A DNA stretch of 64,000 nt. Source: Microvirga thermotolerans (GTDB lineage: Bacteria > Pseudomonadota > Alphaproteobacteria > Rhizobiales > Beijerinckiaceae). Below are positions 25,838-35,135 of the stretch, piece after piece. The notes beneath the pieces are model-generated. The model was not told the origin of the DNA and searched no databases. It saw only the letters and a list, made by a program, of their open reading frames with translations. The translations under genes were made by a program, and so were the position numbers. How positions within the stretch are numbered: the stretch's first letter is position 1; the number at the start of each line of letters is the position of its first letter. The DNA is taken from NCBI RefSeq assembly GCF_009363855.1, contig NZ_CP045423.1, forward strand, positions 372,001 to 436,000, given 5' to 3'.

Positions 25838-26958
25838 TGCGCGACGTGGTCATCACCGGAATCGGGATCGTCTCGGCGGCGGGGGAGGGGGTCGAGGCCC
25901 ACCTCGCGGCGCTCGCCGCAGGCTCTCCCCGCACGGACACGGAAACCTTCGCGCCCTACCCGGTGCACCCGGTGGCGCCGCCCGACTACGACCGGCAGAT
26001 CGCCAAGAAGTCCGACCAGCGGCAGATGGAGACGTGGCAGAAGCTCGGCTGCTACGCCGCGGGCCTCGCCCTCGACGCGGCCGGCGCCAAGGAGGACGCG
26101 GCGCTGAAGGGGCGGATGCACCTCATCGTGGCGGCGGGCGGCGGCGAGCGCGACTACGCGGTGGACGGGCAGATCCTCACCGGCCTGCGCACGGCCGGGA
26201 ACCCCGGCGTCTTCCTCAACGAGCGCCTGATGGGCGACCTGCGGCCGACCCTGTTCCTGGCGCAGCTCTCCAACCTTCTCGCGGGCAACATCGCCATCGT
26301 GCACGGGGTGACGGGCGCCTCCCGCACCTTCATGGGCGAGGAATCGAGCGGCGTCGACGCCATCCGCATCGCCCATGCCCGCATCGCCTCGGGCCAGAAC
26401 GACATCTTCCTCGTCGGCGGCGCCTACAACGCGGAGCGGCCGGACGTGCTCCTGATCTACGAGATGGGCGGCTTCCTCTGGAAGAAGGCCCACCGGCCCG
26501 TCTGGGAGCGCCCCGCGGAAGGCGGCGGCATGATCCTGGGCACCGGCGCCTGCTTCCTGGTGATGGAATCCCGCGAGCACGCCGAGGCGCGCGGGGCGAG
26601 GCCCCTCGCCGCCGTCGCGGGCGTCGCCTCCGACCGCAGCCGGCGCGAGCCCGGCAGCGTCGACAGGGCGCTGCGCGGCCTCGCCCGGCAGCTCGACGCC
26701 GGACCCGACGTCGTGATCTCCGGCGCCACCGGCGTGAAGGGCATCACGGAGGAGGAGCGGGCTGCGCTCGAGGACATCGCCCCGGGGGCCGCGATTCATG
26801 CGACCGCCGACGTGATCGGCCATACCATGGAAGCGCAGGCGCCGTCCGCCGTCGCCCTGGCGGCCGGCCTCATCGCGGGCGGCAGGGCGTCCGAGGCTCT
26901 CGTCACCTCCGTCGGCCACTGGCGCGGCGAAGGGGCGCTGCGCATCACCAAGGCTTAA
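25837..26958 (+). CDS. fabF2XL: Beta-ketoacyl-ACP synthase-like protein lacking the catalytic cysteine
   Basis: A 373-residue thiolase-fold protein (start VVITGIGIVSAAGEGV). The usual TACSSG position reads MGEESSGVDAI, so Glu169 replaces the nucleophilic Cys. The first active-site His motif (NAHGTS in FabF1XL) is replaced by SGATGVKG. Only the second His (VIGHTMEAQ) survives. It therefore cannot condense on its own and probably forms a heterodimer with FabF1XL, like the chain-length factor of type II polyketide synthases. The start overlaps the fabZXL stop. It belongs to the AcpXL cluster. Confidence 0.92.
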   Translation: MRDVVITGIGIVSAAGEGVEAHLAALAAGSPRTDTETFAPYPVHPVAPPDYDRQIAKKSDQRQMETWQKLGCYAAGLALDAAGAKEDAALKGRMHLIVAAGGGERDYAVDGQILTGLRTAGNPGVFLNERLMGDLRPTLFLAQLSNLLAGNIAIVHGVTGASRTFMGEESSGVDAIRIAHARIASGQNDIFLVGGAYNAERPDVLLIYEMGGFLWKKAHRPVWERPAEGGGMILGTGACFLVMESREHAEARGARPLAAVAGVASDRSRREPGSVDRALRGLARQLDAGPDVVISGATGVKGITEEERAALEDIAPGAAIHATADVIGHTMEAQAPSAVALAAGLIAGGRASEALVTSVGHWRGEGALRITKA

Positions 26959-26970
26959 GGGGAGAACGCC

Positions 26971-28251
<1,281 letters not shown>

Positions 28252-28253
28252 CC

Positions 28254-29000
28254 ATGGGCCGGATATTCGTGACGGGCGGCGGCAAGGGCGTCGGCGCTGC
28301 CATCGTGCGGGCGCTGGCGGCGGCGGGCCACGACGTGGACTTCACCTACCGCTCCTCCGCCGGGGCCGCCACGGCGCTCTGCGAGGAACTGATGGCCGCC
28401 CATCCGGGACGTGCCGTGAAGGCCCATGCCCTCGACCTGTCGCACAAGGAGGCCCTCGACGATTTCTGCGCGAGCCTCGAATCCGAGACCTTCTTCGGCT
28501 TCGTGCACAATGCGGGCCAGCCCTACGACGCGCTCGCCGCCATGATGCAGCAGGACAAGGCCGAGGCCGCCATGCAGGTGAACTTCTGGTCGTTCACGCG
28601 GATCGCGAAGTCCCTCATGCGCGGCATGATCCGCGCCCGCGCCGGGCGCATCGTCGCCATCGGCTCCGTCGCGGCCCTCCAGGGCAATCCCGGCAACGCC
28701 GCCTACGCGGCCTCGAAGGGGGCGCTCATCTCCTATTGCCGCACCCTCGCCATCGAGACCGCCAGGCGCGGGCTCACCGTCAACGTGATCGCGCCGGGCT
28801 TCATCGACACGGACATGATGGCGCCCTATGCCGCCTACCGGGAGGCCATGGAGAAGCAGATCCCGGCCGGACGCTTCGCCAAGCCGGAGGAGGTCGCGGG
28901 CCTCGCCGCCTTCCTCATGAGCGCGCCCGCTGCCTACGTGACGGGAGCCGTGCTCCCGGTCGACGGCGGGCTGACGTCGATGATCGGCGTGCATCGCTGA
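28254..29000 (+). CDS. Short-chain dehydrogenase, probable 3-ketoacyl-ACP reductase
   Basis: A 248-residue FabG-like SDR. The cofactor motif is TGGGKGVGAAIV (residues 7-18), followed by NAGQPYD; the catalytic serine is in AIGSVAALQGN, the YxxxK motif is YAASKGALI, and the end reads YVTGAVLPVDGGLTS. The context, 2 bases after fabF1XL, implies reduction of 3-ketoacyl-AcpXL. The classical Rhizobium leguminosarum acpXL cluster, as I recall it, has no such gene, so here the cluster seems to bring its own ketoreductase. It could instead act on another short substrate. Confidence 0.88.
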   Translation: MGRIFVTGGGKGVGAAIVRALAAAGHDVDFTYRSSAGAATALCEELMAAHPGRAVKAHALDLSHKEALDDFCASLESETFFGFVHNAGQPYDALAAMMQQDKAEAAMQVNFWSFTRIAKSLMRGMIRARAGRIVAIGSVAALQGNPGNAAYAASKGALISYCRTLAIETARRGLTVNVIAPGFIDTDMMAPYAAYREAMEKQIPAGRFAKPEEVAGLAAFLMSAPAAYVTGAVLPVDGGLTSMIGVHR

Positions 29001-29008
29001 CGCCACGG

Positions 29009-29044
29009 GTCAGCCCGGCGCCGCGCAGCGGAGCCCGGGATCCA
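29009..29044. repeat. Dispersed intergenic repeat (family A, copy 1)
   Basis: Sequence beginning gtcagcccggcgccgcgcag and continuing cggagcccgggatcca. It resembles the elements at 43257, 45925 and 46029. Here it occupies the gap between the SDR and adh2XL genes. Confidence 0.5.
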
Positions 29045-29192
29045 CGACCGAGCTCCCGCCCGACCTTCGGGTCGTAGCGTTGTTGCATCTGCACGGTCCG
29101 GAAAGCGCCTCCTGGGTTGTCATCCGGCGTTCCGCCCTTTAAGCGGCGACGGCAAAGCCCTTCGTGTGAAGAATCTCAAAGAAAGCCAGTCC

Positions 29193-30215
29193 ATGCGCGC
29201 CCTTCAGCTTTTCGGCGACCGCGACCTTCGCCTCACCGAGATGGAAGCCCCGCCGCCGCCCGGGCCGGGCGAGGTGCAGGTGCGGGTGAAGGCGCTCGCG
29301 CTCAACTACCTGGACGTCTGGGGCTTCCGCGGCATGGCCTTCGCCAAGCGCAAGATGCCCCAGGCGGTGGGCGTCGAGGCCTCCGGCGAGGTCGCGGCGG
29401 TCGGCGAGGGCGTGACCCGGTTCAAGGCCGGCGATCCGGTGACCATGTACGGTGCCGAGACCTGCGGCCACTGCAAGGCCTGCCGGGAGGGCCGGGACAA
29501 TCTGTGCGAGAACGTCGCCGGCATCATGGGCTTCCACATCGACGGCTTCGCCCGCGAGCTCATCAACCGTCCCGAGCGGCTGGTCATCCCGGTGCCGCAG
29601 GGCGTGTCGTTCACGGACGCGGCCTGCGCCCCCATCGGCTTCGGCACGGTCCAGCACATGCTCTTCGACAACGCCAAGCTGGAGCCCGGCGAATCGATCC
29701 TCATCCATGCGGGCGGATCCGGCATCGGCACGGCGGCCATCAAGATGGCGAAGGCCATCGGCTGCACGGTCTTCACCACGGTGGGCGACGACGAGAAGGC
29801 CGAGAAGGCGAAGGCCCTCGGCGCCGACCATGTCATCAACTACCGCACCGAGCGCTTCGAGGGCGAGGTGCGCCGCCTGACCAAGCGCAAGGGCGTGGAC
29901 GTGGTGTTCGAGCACGTGGGCGCCGATACCTGGAACGGCTCGCTCCTCTGCCTCAAGCGCGGCGGCCGCCTCGTCACCTGCGGCTCGACGAGCGGCGTGT
30001 CCACGACCATGAACCTCATGCAGCTCTTCCAGCAGCAGTACCGGATCTTCGGCTCCTTCGGCTGCTCCATCCGCAACATCCGCGAATCGCTCGCCAAGAT
30101 GGCGGGCGGCATGACGCCGGTGATCGATTCCGTCTTTCCCCTCGACGAGTTCCGGAAGGGGCTGGAGCGGCTGGAGAGCCGCAAGGTCTTCGGCAAGGTA
30201 GTCGTGACGTTCTGA
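29193..30215 (+). CDS. adh2XL: Medium-chain (zinc-type) reductase of the lipid A long-chain pathway
   Basis: A 340-residue MDR-superfamily enzyme. The structural zinc quartet is present (C91, C94, C97 and C105 in CGHCKACREGRDNLC), and the NADP-binding fold has GGSGIGTAA. The catalytic zinc ligands of alcohol dehydrogenases are absent: ALNYLD stands where Cys is expected and GVEASGEV where GHE is. That pattern fits a quinone-oxidoreductase or enoyl-reductase-like activity, which would complete the elongation cycle (inference). The start at 29193 (MRALQLFGDRDL) fits the family better than a GTG at 29166. Name taken from the acpXL cluster order. Confidence 0.87.
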   Translation: MRALQLFGDRDLRLTEMEAPPPPGPGEVQVRVKALALNYLDVWGFRGMAFAKRKMPQAVGVEASGEVAAVGEGVTRFKAGDPVTMYGAETCGHCKACREGRDNLCENVAGIMGFHIDGFARELINRPERLVIPVPQGVSFTDAACAPIGFGTVQHMLFDNAKLEPGESILIHAGGSGIGTAAIKMAKAIGCTVFTTVGDDEKAEKAKALGADHVINYRTERFEGEVRRLTKRKGVDVVFEHVGADTWNGSLLCLKRGGRLVTCGSTSGVSTTMNLMQLFQQQYRIFGSFGCSIRNIRESLAKMAGGMTPVIDSVFPLDEFRKGLERLESRKVFGKVVVTF

Positions 30216-30232
30216 GAACGACCGCTCCGCCG

Positions 30233-31213
30233 TCATTTCCTCCCGAGAACCTGCTCGATCACCCGCGCCGTCTCGGCGGCCCGCGCGTCCCAGGAATGCT
30301 CGGCGGCGATCAGGCGGGCGCCCGCCTCGCCCATGGCCCGGGCCTCGCCGGGGTTCTCCGCCAGGCGGGCGACGGCTCGGGCGAGGGCTTCCGCGTCGCC
30401 GGAGGGAATCACCAGGCCGCAGCCGCCGCTCCGCACGATGTCGGCCATGCCCCGGAAGTCGCTGACCACGACGGGGCGGCCGCAGGCCAGCATCTCGAAG
30501 AACTTGAGGGGCGTGAGCCCCTGGGCGGCGATGCCGCTCGGGTCGACGTTCGGTACCAGCCCGGCCACGGCGCCCCGGATCATCGCCGGCAGGTCCTGCT
30601 GCGGCACCCGGTCGAGCCGCACGACGGGGGGCGGCGCGCCCTCCAGGGCGGACCTCAGGCTCTCGTCGACGACGGGGCCCGCCATGAGCAGGTCCAGGCC
30701 CTGCGGCCAGGCGGGGGAGCGGGCGGCCTCCAGCATCGTCTCCACCCCGTGCCAGCGGGTCATGCCGCCGAAGAAGAGCACGTAGGGCCGCTCGCGCTCC
30801 ATCCTCGGCCCGCCGGGGGCGAAGACCTTCGTGTTCGCCCCGTTGCCCACGTGGAAGGCACGCCCGTGCCCCGCCTCGCGCGTGCTCCAGTCCACGAGCT
30901 GCGGCGTGACGGCGATCAGCGCGTCCGCCCAGCGGTACTGGAGGCGCTGGAGGGCGGAGAGGACGCCCTTGAGGCGCCGGAAGCGCGGATGGGTGACGAA
31001 GGCCTCCGCATAGACGCCGTTGATCTCCTGGATCGTCGCCCGGCCCAGGATCTTCGCCGCGAGCGCGACGGGAAAGGCCGCGAAGTGGGAGCGGAAATAG
31101 ACGAGGTCGGTCCGCGGCAGGGCCGCCAGGGCGGACAGCGCGATGCGGGCATAGCGCCCCAGCTGGCCGACGAGGCCGCTGCGGGCGGCGCCGCGCTCGG
31201 CCCGGAGCGTCAC
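30233..31213 (-). CDS. Glycosyltransferase, GT-B fold (GT4-like), 5' end unresolved
   Basis: A 326-residue GT-B enzyme, from the first in-frame GTG. It has VSDFRGMADIVRSGGCGLVI after FFEMLACGRPVV, the donor-sugar binding region of GT4 enzymes, and VLFFGGMTRWHGVETMLEA before it. The same frame continues upstream with convincing coding content (PRKPRILYVCCERIVPGS, then a HVTEICEGLGRRGYP helix). This is the missing N-terminal strand and loop, but it has no ATG, GTG or TTG between the upstream stop and 31213. Donor and acceptor unknown. It is divergent from the next glycosyltransferase and sits within the lipid A cluster, so a role in LPS or another envelope glycan is plausible. Confidence 0.8.
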   Translation of the reverse strand: MTLRAERGAARSGLVGQLGRYARIALSALAALPRTDLVYFRSHFAAFPVALAAKILGRATIQEINGVYAEAFVTHPRFRRLKGVLSALQRLQYRWADALIAVTPQLVDWSTREAGHGRAFHVGNGANTKVFAPGGPRMERERPYVLFFGGMTRWHGVETMLEAARSPAWPQGLDLLMAGPVVDESLRSALEGAPPPVVRLDRVPQQDLPAMIRGAVAGLVPNVDPSGIAAQGLTPLKFFEMLACGRPVVVSDFRGMADIVRSGGCGLVIPSGDAEALARAVARLAENPGEARAMGEAGARLIAAEHSWDARAAETARVIEQVLGRK

Positions 31214-31465
31214 CGGATAGCCCCGCCGCCCGAGCCCCTCGCAGATCTCGGTGACGTGCGTCGCCGCCGCGCTGCCGGGGACGATGCGCTCGCAGCAGAC
31301 GTAGAGGATGCGGGGCTTTCGGGGCGCGGGCAGGGGAGGGCTCGCCGGTTCGTGAAACGAGCGGCCTTGTACAGAGCCGCCGCCGCGCCGTCGAGTGCGT
31401 CGCGGCCCTGGCTGGACATCCCCGCCCGCGCGGTCTATCGCGCGGCTCGAGGATTTTCATCGCCC

Positions 31466-32635
31466 ATGCGCATCGCCGTCGTCGACTTCCACTCCCTGGC
31501 CAACGATTCCCGCGTGCTGCGCACGGCCGAGGCCCTGCACCGGGCCGGGCACCAGGTCCTGCTCGTCGGCTACGGCCCGGCCCCCGCGGGCGTGTCCTAC
31601 CGGGTCGCCCTGCTGCCCGACCTGCCCTCGCCCTTCGCCATCCGGGCCGGAATCCTCCTGCGGCAGGCGCCGGCGAACCTGCTGCCGGCCTCGGCCCATC
31701 TCCTCTACTGGCTCCACGAGGGGCGGCGCGCCGCCCGCCGGATCCTGCGCGGCTTCCGGCCCGAGGCGGTCCACGCCAACGACTGGACGACCCTGCCGCT
31801 CGCCCTCGACGCCAAGGCCCGCTTCGGGGCGCGCATCGTCTACGACAGCCACGAGATGGCGATCGCGGAATACGAGCACAGCCTGAAGTGGCGTCTCGCC
31901 GCCCTCGCCCATGTACGGAGGATCGAGGGACGCGGCATCCGGGCGGCGGATGCGGTCATCACCGTCAGCCCCGGCATCGCCGAGGCCCTGGCGGAGGCCT
32001 ATCCGGGCCTGCCGAGGCCCGCCGTCATCCGCAACGTGCCGGATGCGCCGCTCGCCCCCTTCCGCCCGGTGGGCGAGAGGATCGGGGTGCTCTTCCACGG
32101 GCTCATGCGCAGCAACCGCGGGCTCGAGGCCATCCTCGATTCCCTGCCGCGCTGGCGGGACGAGTTCCGCCTCACCCTGCGCGGGCCGGCGGCCCCTGCC
32201 TACCGCGCCGCCCTCGAGGCCAGGGCGGCGGCCCTCGGCGTGGCGCACCGGGTGCGCTTCGAACCCGCGGTCGCGCCGCACGAGGTGGTGCCCCGGGCCG
32301 CCGAGGCGGATATCGGGCTGTGCATCCTGCCGGATTCGAGCCGCCACAACCGCTTCGCCCTGCCCAACAAGCTCTTCGAGTACCTGGCGGCGGGCCTCGC
32401 GGTCGTCACCTCGCCCCTGCCGGACATGGCCGAGATCGTCACCCGCCACGGCTGCGGCGCCCTCGCCGCGGACGACGCGGAGGCCATCGCCCGGACCGTC
32501 AACGGCTTCGACCGGCCCGCTCTCGACCGGATGAAGCGGCAGGCCCTCGTGGCGGCGGAGGCCCTGAGCTGGAACCGGGAGCGGGAGGTCCTCACCGCCC
32601 TCTACGACAGATTATCGCGCGCCCCCGCCCCTTGA
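31466..32635 (+). CDS. Glycosyltransferase, GT-B fold (GT4-like)
   Basis: A 389-residue retaining-type GT-B glycosyltransferase. The N-terminal acceptor half starts MRIAVVDFHSLANDSRVLRT, with ANDWTTLPLAL and YDSHEMAIAEYE. The C-terminal donor half has VLFHGLMRSNRGLEAILD and NKLFEYLAAGLAVVTS, where the E of the EX7E-type motif lies. No transmembrane segment, so it is a cytosolic or peripheral enzyme. The ATG at 31466 is the natural start. It lies between adh2XL and lpxXL, and its stop is 61 bases from the lpxXL start. Sugar specificity unknown. Confidence 0.9.
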   Translation: MRIAVVDFHSLANDSRVLRTAEALHRAGHQVLLVGYGPAPAGVSYRVALLPDLPSPFAIRAGILLRQAPANLLPASAHLLYWLHEGRRAARRILRGFRPEAVHANDWTTLPLALDAKARFGARIVYDSHEMAIAEYEHSLKWRLAALAHVRRIEGRGIRAADAVITVSPGIAEALAEAYPGLPRPAVIRNVPDAPLAPFRPVGERIGVLFHGLMRSNRGLEAILDSLPRWRDEFRLTLRGPAAPAYRAALEARAAALGVAHRVRFEPAVAPHEVVPRAAEADIGLCILPDSSRHNRFALPNKLFEYLAAGLAVVTSPLPDMAEIVTRHGCGALAADDAEAIARTVNGFDRPALDRMKRQALVAAEALSWNREREVLTALYDRLSRAPAP

Positions 32636-32696
32636 CGAAGCCCGGCCGGCGCGGAAAGACGCGCTCTCCCGTCGTGATTCCGTTTCAGGAGACTCC

Positions 32697-33647
32697 GTGG
32701 CCCATTTCTCCCAGCGTCCCCGCAGCCTCGCCTCCCGCGTGACCGAGACGGTCATGGTCGGCCTGGTGCGGAGCGTCTTCGCCTTCTCGAAGGCCATCGG
32801 CCCCGAGCGGTCCGGCGCCGTGGGGGCGGCGCTGGCCCGCGCCGTCGGTCCGCTGCTTCCCGCCCACAGGACCGCCCTCGCCAACATCCGGGCGGCCTAT
32901 CCGGGCAAGCCGGAGCGCGAGGTGAGGGCGCTGGCGCGGGCCGCCTGGGACAATCTCGGCCGCACCGGGGGCGAGTACCCGCATCTGGGCACCCTGTTCG
33001 ACTTCGACCCGGACCGGGCCGAGCCCGGCCGCACGGAGGTGGACGGGATCGAGCACTTCCTGAGCCTGCGGGACGACGGCCGGCCCGGCATCGTCTTCTC
33101 CGCCCATCTCGCCAACTGGGAGCTGCCGGCGATCTGCGCCGCCCGGTTCGGGCTCGACGCGACGGCGGTTTTTCGCGCCCCCAACGACCCGGCCGTCGCC
33201 CGGGTCCTGCACGAGATCCGCTCCGAGACCATGGGCGGGCTGGAGGCCGCCCGGCAGGGGGCGGCCTTCGCCATGCAGGGGACGCTCGAGAAGGGCGGCC
33301 ATCTCGGCATGCTCATCGACCAGCACTTCACCCGCGGCGTGATCGTGAACTTCCTCGGCCGGCCCGCCCTGGTGAACCCGATCCTCGGCAAGTTCGCCCG
33401 CCGGTTCGACTGCCCGGTCCACGGGGTGCGGGTGATCCGCCTGCCCGGCCACCGCTTCCGGCTCCAGCTCACCCCGCCCCTCGACCTGCCCCGGGACGCG
33501 GAGGGGCTGATCGACGTGCAGGGCGCCATGCAGGCCATGACCTCGGTGGTGGAGGGCTGGGTGCGCGAGCACCCGGAGCAGTGGCTGTGGATGCACAGGC
33601 GCTGGCGGGTTCCGGCGGGCGCTCAAGCTAAAGTGAGTTCCCCTTGA
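32697..33647 (+). CDS. lpxXL: Lipid A long-chain acyltransferase (LpxL/HtrB family)
   Basis: A 316-residue membrane-associated acyltransferase. The catalytic HX4E motif is H137-L-A-N-W-E142 in FSAHLANWELP. Other family marks are LIDQHFTRGVIVNFLGRPAL and EQWLWMHRRWRV near the C-terminus. LpxXL moves the AcpXL-bound very-long-chain acid onto the 2' acyl group of lipid A. The GTG at 32697 follows an AGGAG (caggagactcc). Identification as LpxXL rather than the ordinary LpxL rests on the acpXL cluster context. Confidence 0.88.
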   Translation: MAHFSQRPRSLASRVTETVMVGLVRSVFAFSKAIGPERSGAVGAALARAVGPLLPAHRTALANIRAAYPGKPEREVRALARAAWDNLGRTGGEYPHLGTLFDFDPDRAEPGRTEVDGIEHFLSLRDDGRPGIVFSAHLANWELPAICAARFGLDATAVFRAPNDPAVARVLHEIRSETMGGLEAARQGAAFAMQGTLEKGGHLGMLIDQHFTRGVIVNFLGRPALVNPILGKFARRFDCPVHGVRVIRLPGHRFRLQLTPPLDLPRDAEGLIDVQGAMQAMTSVVEGWVREHPEQWLWMHRRWRVPAGAQAKVSSP

Positions 33648-33664
33648 GGAACGTTTCGTGTTCC

Positions 33665-34483
33665 ATGGCCGGCACCATGGTCTCACGCCCGAACGTTTCC
33701 CGCGCGCGGACGCTCCCGGTTCTCCTGGGCCTCGCCGTCCTCGCGCAGCCGGCCCTGGCCGAGCCGCCGCGCGCCGTCGTCGAGCTCTTCACCAGCCAGG
33801 GCTGCTCGTCCTGCCCGCCGGCCGACGCCCTGCTCGCGGGCCTCGCGCGCCGGCCCGACATCGTGGCCCTGTCGTTCCCCGTGGACTACTGGGACTATCT
33901 CGGCTGGAAGGACACCCTCGCCCAGCCGCTCTTCACGGCGCGGCAGAAGGCCTATGCGGAGGCCCGCAGCGACCGGCAGGTCTACACGCCCCAGATCGTC
34001 GTGAACGGCCTGAAGCCCTGCGTGGGCTCCGACTGGTCCAAGGTCGAGACCTCGATCCAGAGCGCCGGCGAGGGACGCGCCACCCTGCCCGTCGAGGTGA
34101 GCCTCCAGGAGGAGGGCGGCACGGTCACCATCGCGGTCGAGGAGGCCGCGTCCCCGGCGCAGGCCGTCTCCCAAGCCGCGTCGCAGGCGGCGTCCCGGCC
34201 CGCTTCTGCGCGGCGGCTCCGGGGCGAGATCTGGGTCCTGCCGGTCCTGCGCGAGCGGACCGTGGCCATCGGCCGCGGCGAGAACCGGGGCAAGACCGTC
34301 ACCTACGCCAACGTGGTGCGCGGCATGACCCGGGTGGGCGAGTGGCAGGGCGGATCCGCCCGGTTCCAGGTGCCGCTCGCCTCCGCCCGCGGCGATGCGG
34401 ACGGCTACGTGGTGCTGGTGCAGTCCGGCGACGGCGCGAAGCCCGGTCCCATCCTGGGCGCCGCGAAGGGCGGCGGCCTCTGA
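33665..34483 (+). CDS. DUF1223 family periplasmic protein (thioredoxin-like)
   Basis: A 272-residue secreted protein. After a signal peptide (LPVLLGLAVLAQPALA) comes AVVELFTSQGCSSCPPADALL, a CxxC motif at the head of a thioredoxin-like fold, then VYTPQIVVNGLKPCVGSDW. This is the DUF1223 family, with no assigned reaction; the CSSC pair suggests a redox role. There is an alanine/glutamine-rich insert (AQAVSQAASQAASRPASARR) around residue 180. The start could be 33665 or the ATG at 33677. Confidence 0.88.
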   Translation: MAGTMVSRPNVSRARTLPVLLGLAVLAQPALAEPPRAVVELFTSQGCSSCPPADALLAGLARRPDIVALSFPVDYWDYLGWKDTLAQPLFTARQKAYAEARSDRQVYTPQIVVNGLKPCVGSDWSKVETSIQSAGEGRATLPVEVSLQEEGGTVTIAVEEAASPAQAVSQAASQAASRPASARRLRGEIWVLPVLRERTVAIGRGENRGKTVTYANVVRGMTRVGEWQGGSARFQVPLASARGDADGYVVLVQSGDGAKPGPILGAAKGGGL

Positions 34484-34526
34484 GAGGGGCTGGGCGGGAT
34501 GTCGTCCGCCCCGAGAAAGAAACGCT

Positions 34527-35135
34527 TCAGAGCAGGAAGACCTTGTTCGGCAGTTCGTCGAGATCGTCGGAGCGGGGCGGGGCGTGCTCGGCCAGGACCG
34601 CCCCCGTGCGCCGGACGGCGGCCATGAGGCCGTCCGCGAGCCGGCCCTCCCGGATCCTGTCGGTGAGGTCGTCGACGATGCTCCGCCAGACCTCCGGCCC
34701 GACCCGGTCGGCGATGCCCGTATCCGCCAGGATCTCCGCGTGGCGCTCGGCGAGGGCGATGTAGATCAGCACGCCCGTGCGCTCCCGGGTGCGGGTGAGG
34801 CCCCGGCTCAGGAATTCCCGCCGCGCCGCCTCCTGCGCCCGCGCCTTCTTGATGAAGCGCGGCACCAGGGCATGGCGGCGCGAGGGGAGGGACAGGAAGA
34901 CGCTGAGGAACAGGGCCGCAAGGAGCTGGATCAGGAAGATCCGCGCCGGGCCGAGGGCGGTGATGCCGATCAGCGGCCAGGGCACGAGGAGGGCGGCCAG
35001 GAGCGCCCACAGCACGGGGAACGAGCGATAGCCGCTCGCCTGCCCGGCCACCACCACGACGATCTCCCCCGTGGTGAGGTCCTCGGCCTCGCGGATCGCC
35101 TGGCTCAGGCGGGCATGGTCCTCCGGCGACATCAT
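34527..35135 (-). CDS. TPM domain membrane protein
   Basis: A 202-residue protein with a TPM_phosphatase-type domain split around two hydrophobic segments. The N-terminal TPM-like part is LSQAIREAEDLTTGEIVVVVAG; hydrophobic stretches (43-80) follow, then LTRTRERTGVLIYIALAERHAEILAD. Last gene of a lemA operon: its ATG directly follows the stop of the larger TPM protein. TPM proteins occur with LemA in many bacteria; function unknown. Confidence 0.85.
   Translation of the reverse strand: MMSPEDHARLSQAIREAEDLTTGEIVVVVAGQASGYRSFPVLWALLAALLVPWPLIGITALGPARIFLIQLLAALFLSVFLSLPSRRHALVPRFIKKARAQEAARREFLSRGLTRTRERTGVLIYIALAERHAEILADTGIADRVGPEVWRSIVDDLTDRIREGRLADGLMAAVRRTGAVLAEHAPPRSDDLDELPNKVFLL

Noticed and set aside
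29117-31465. Extension of the second glycosyltransferase frame upstream over adh2XL and the other glycosyltransferase
   Set aside because: The upstream 780 codons are shadow sequence of real genes. A natural start with a Rossmann strand is at 31466.
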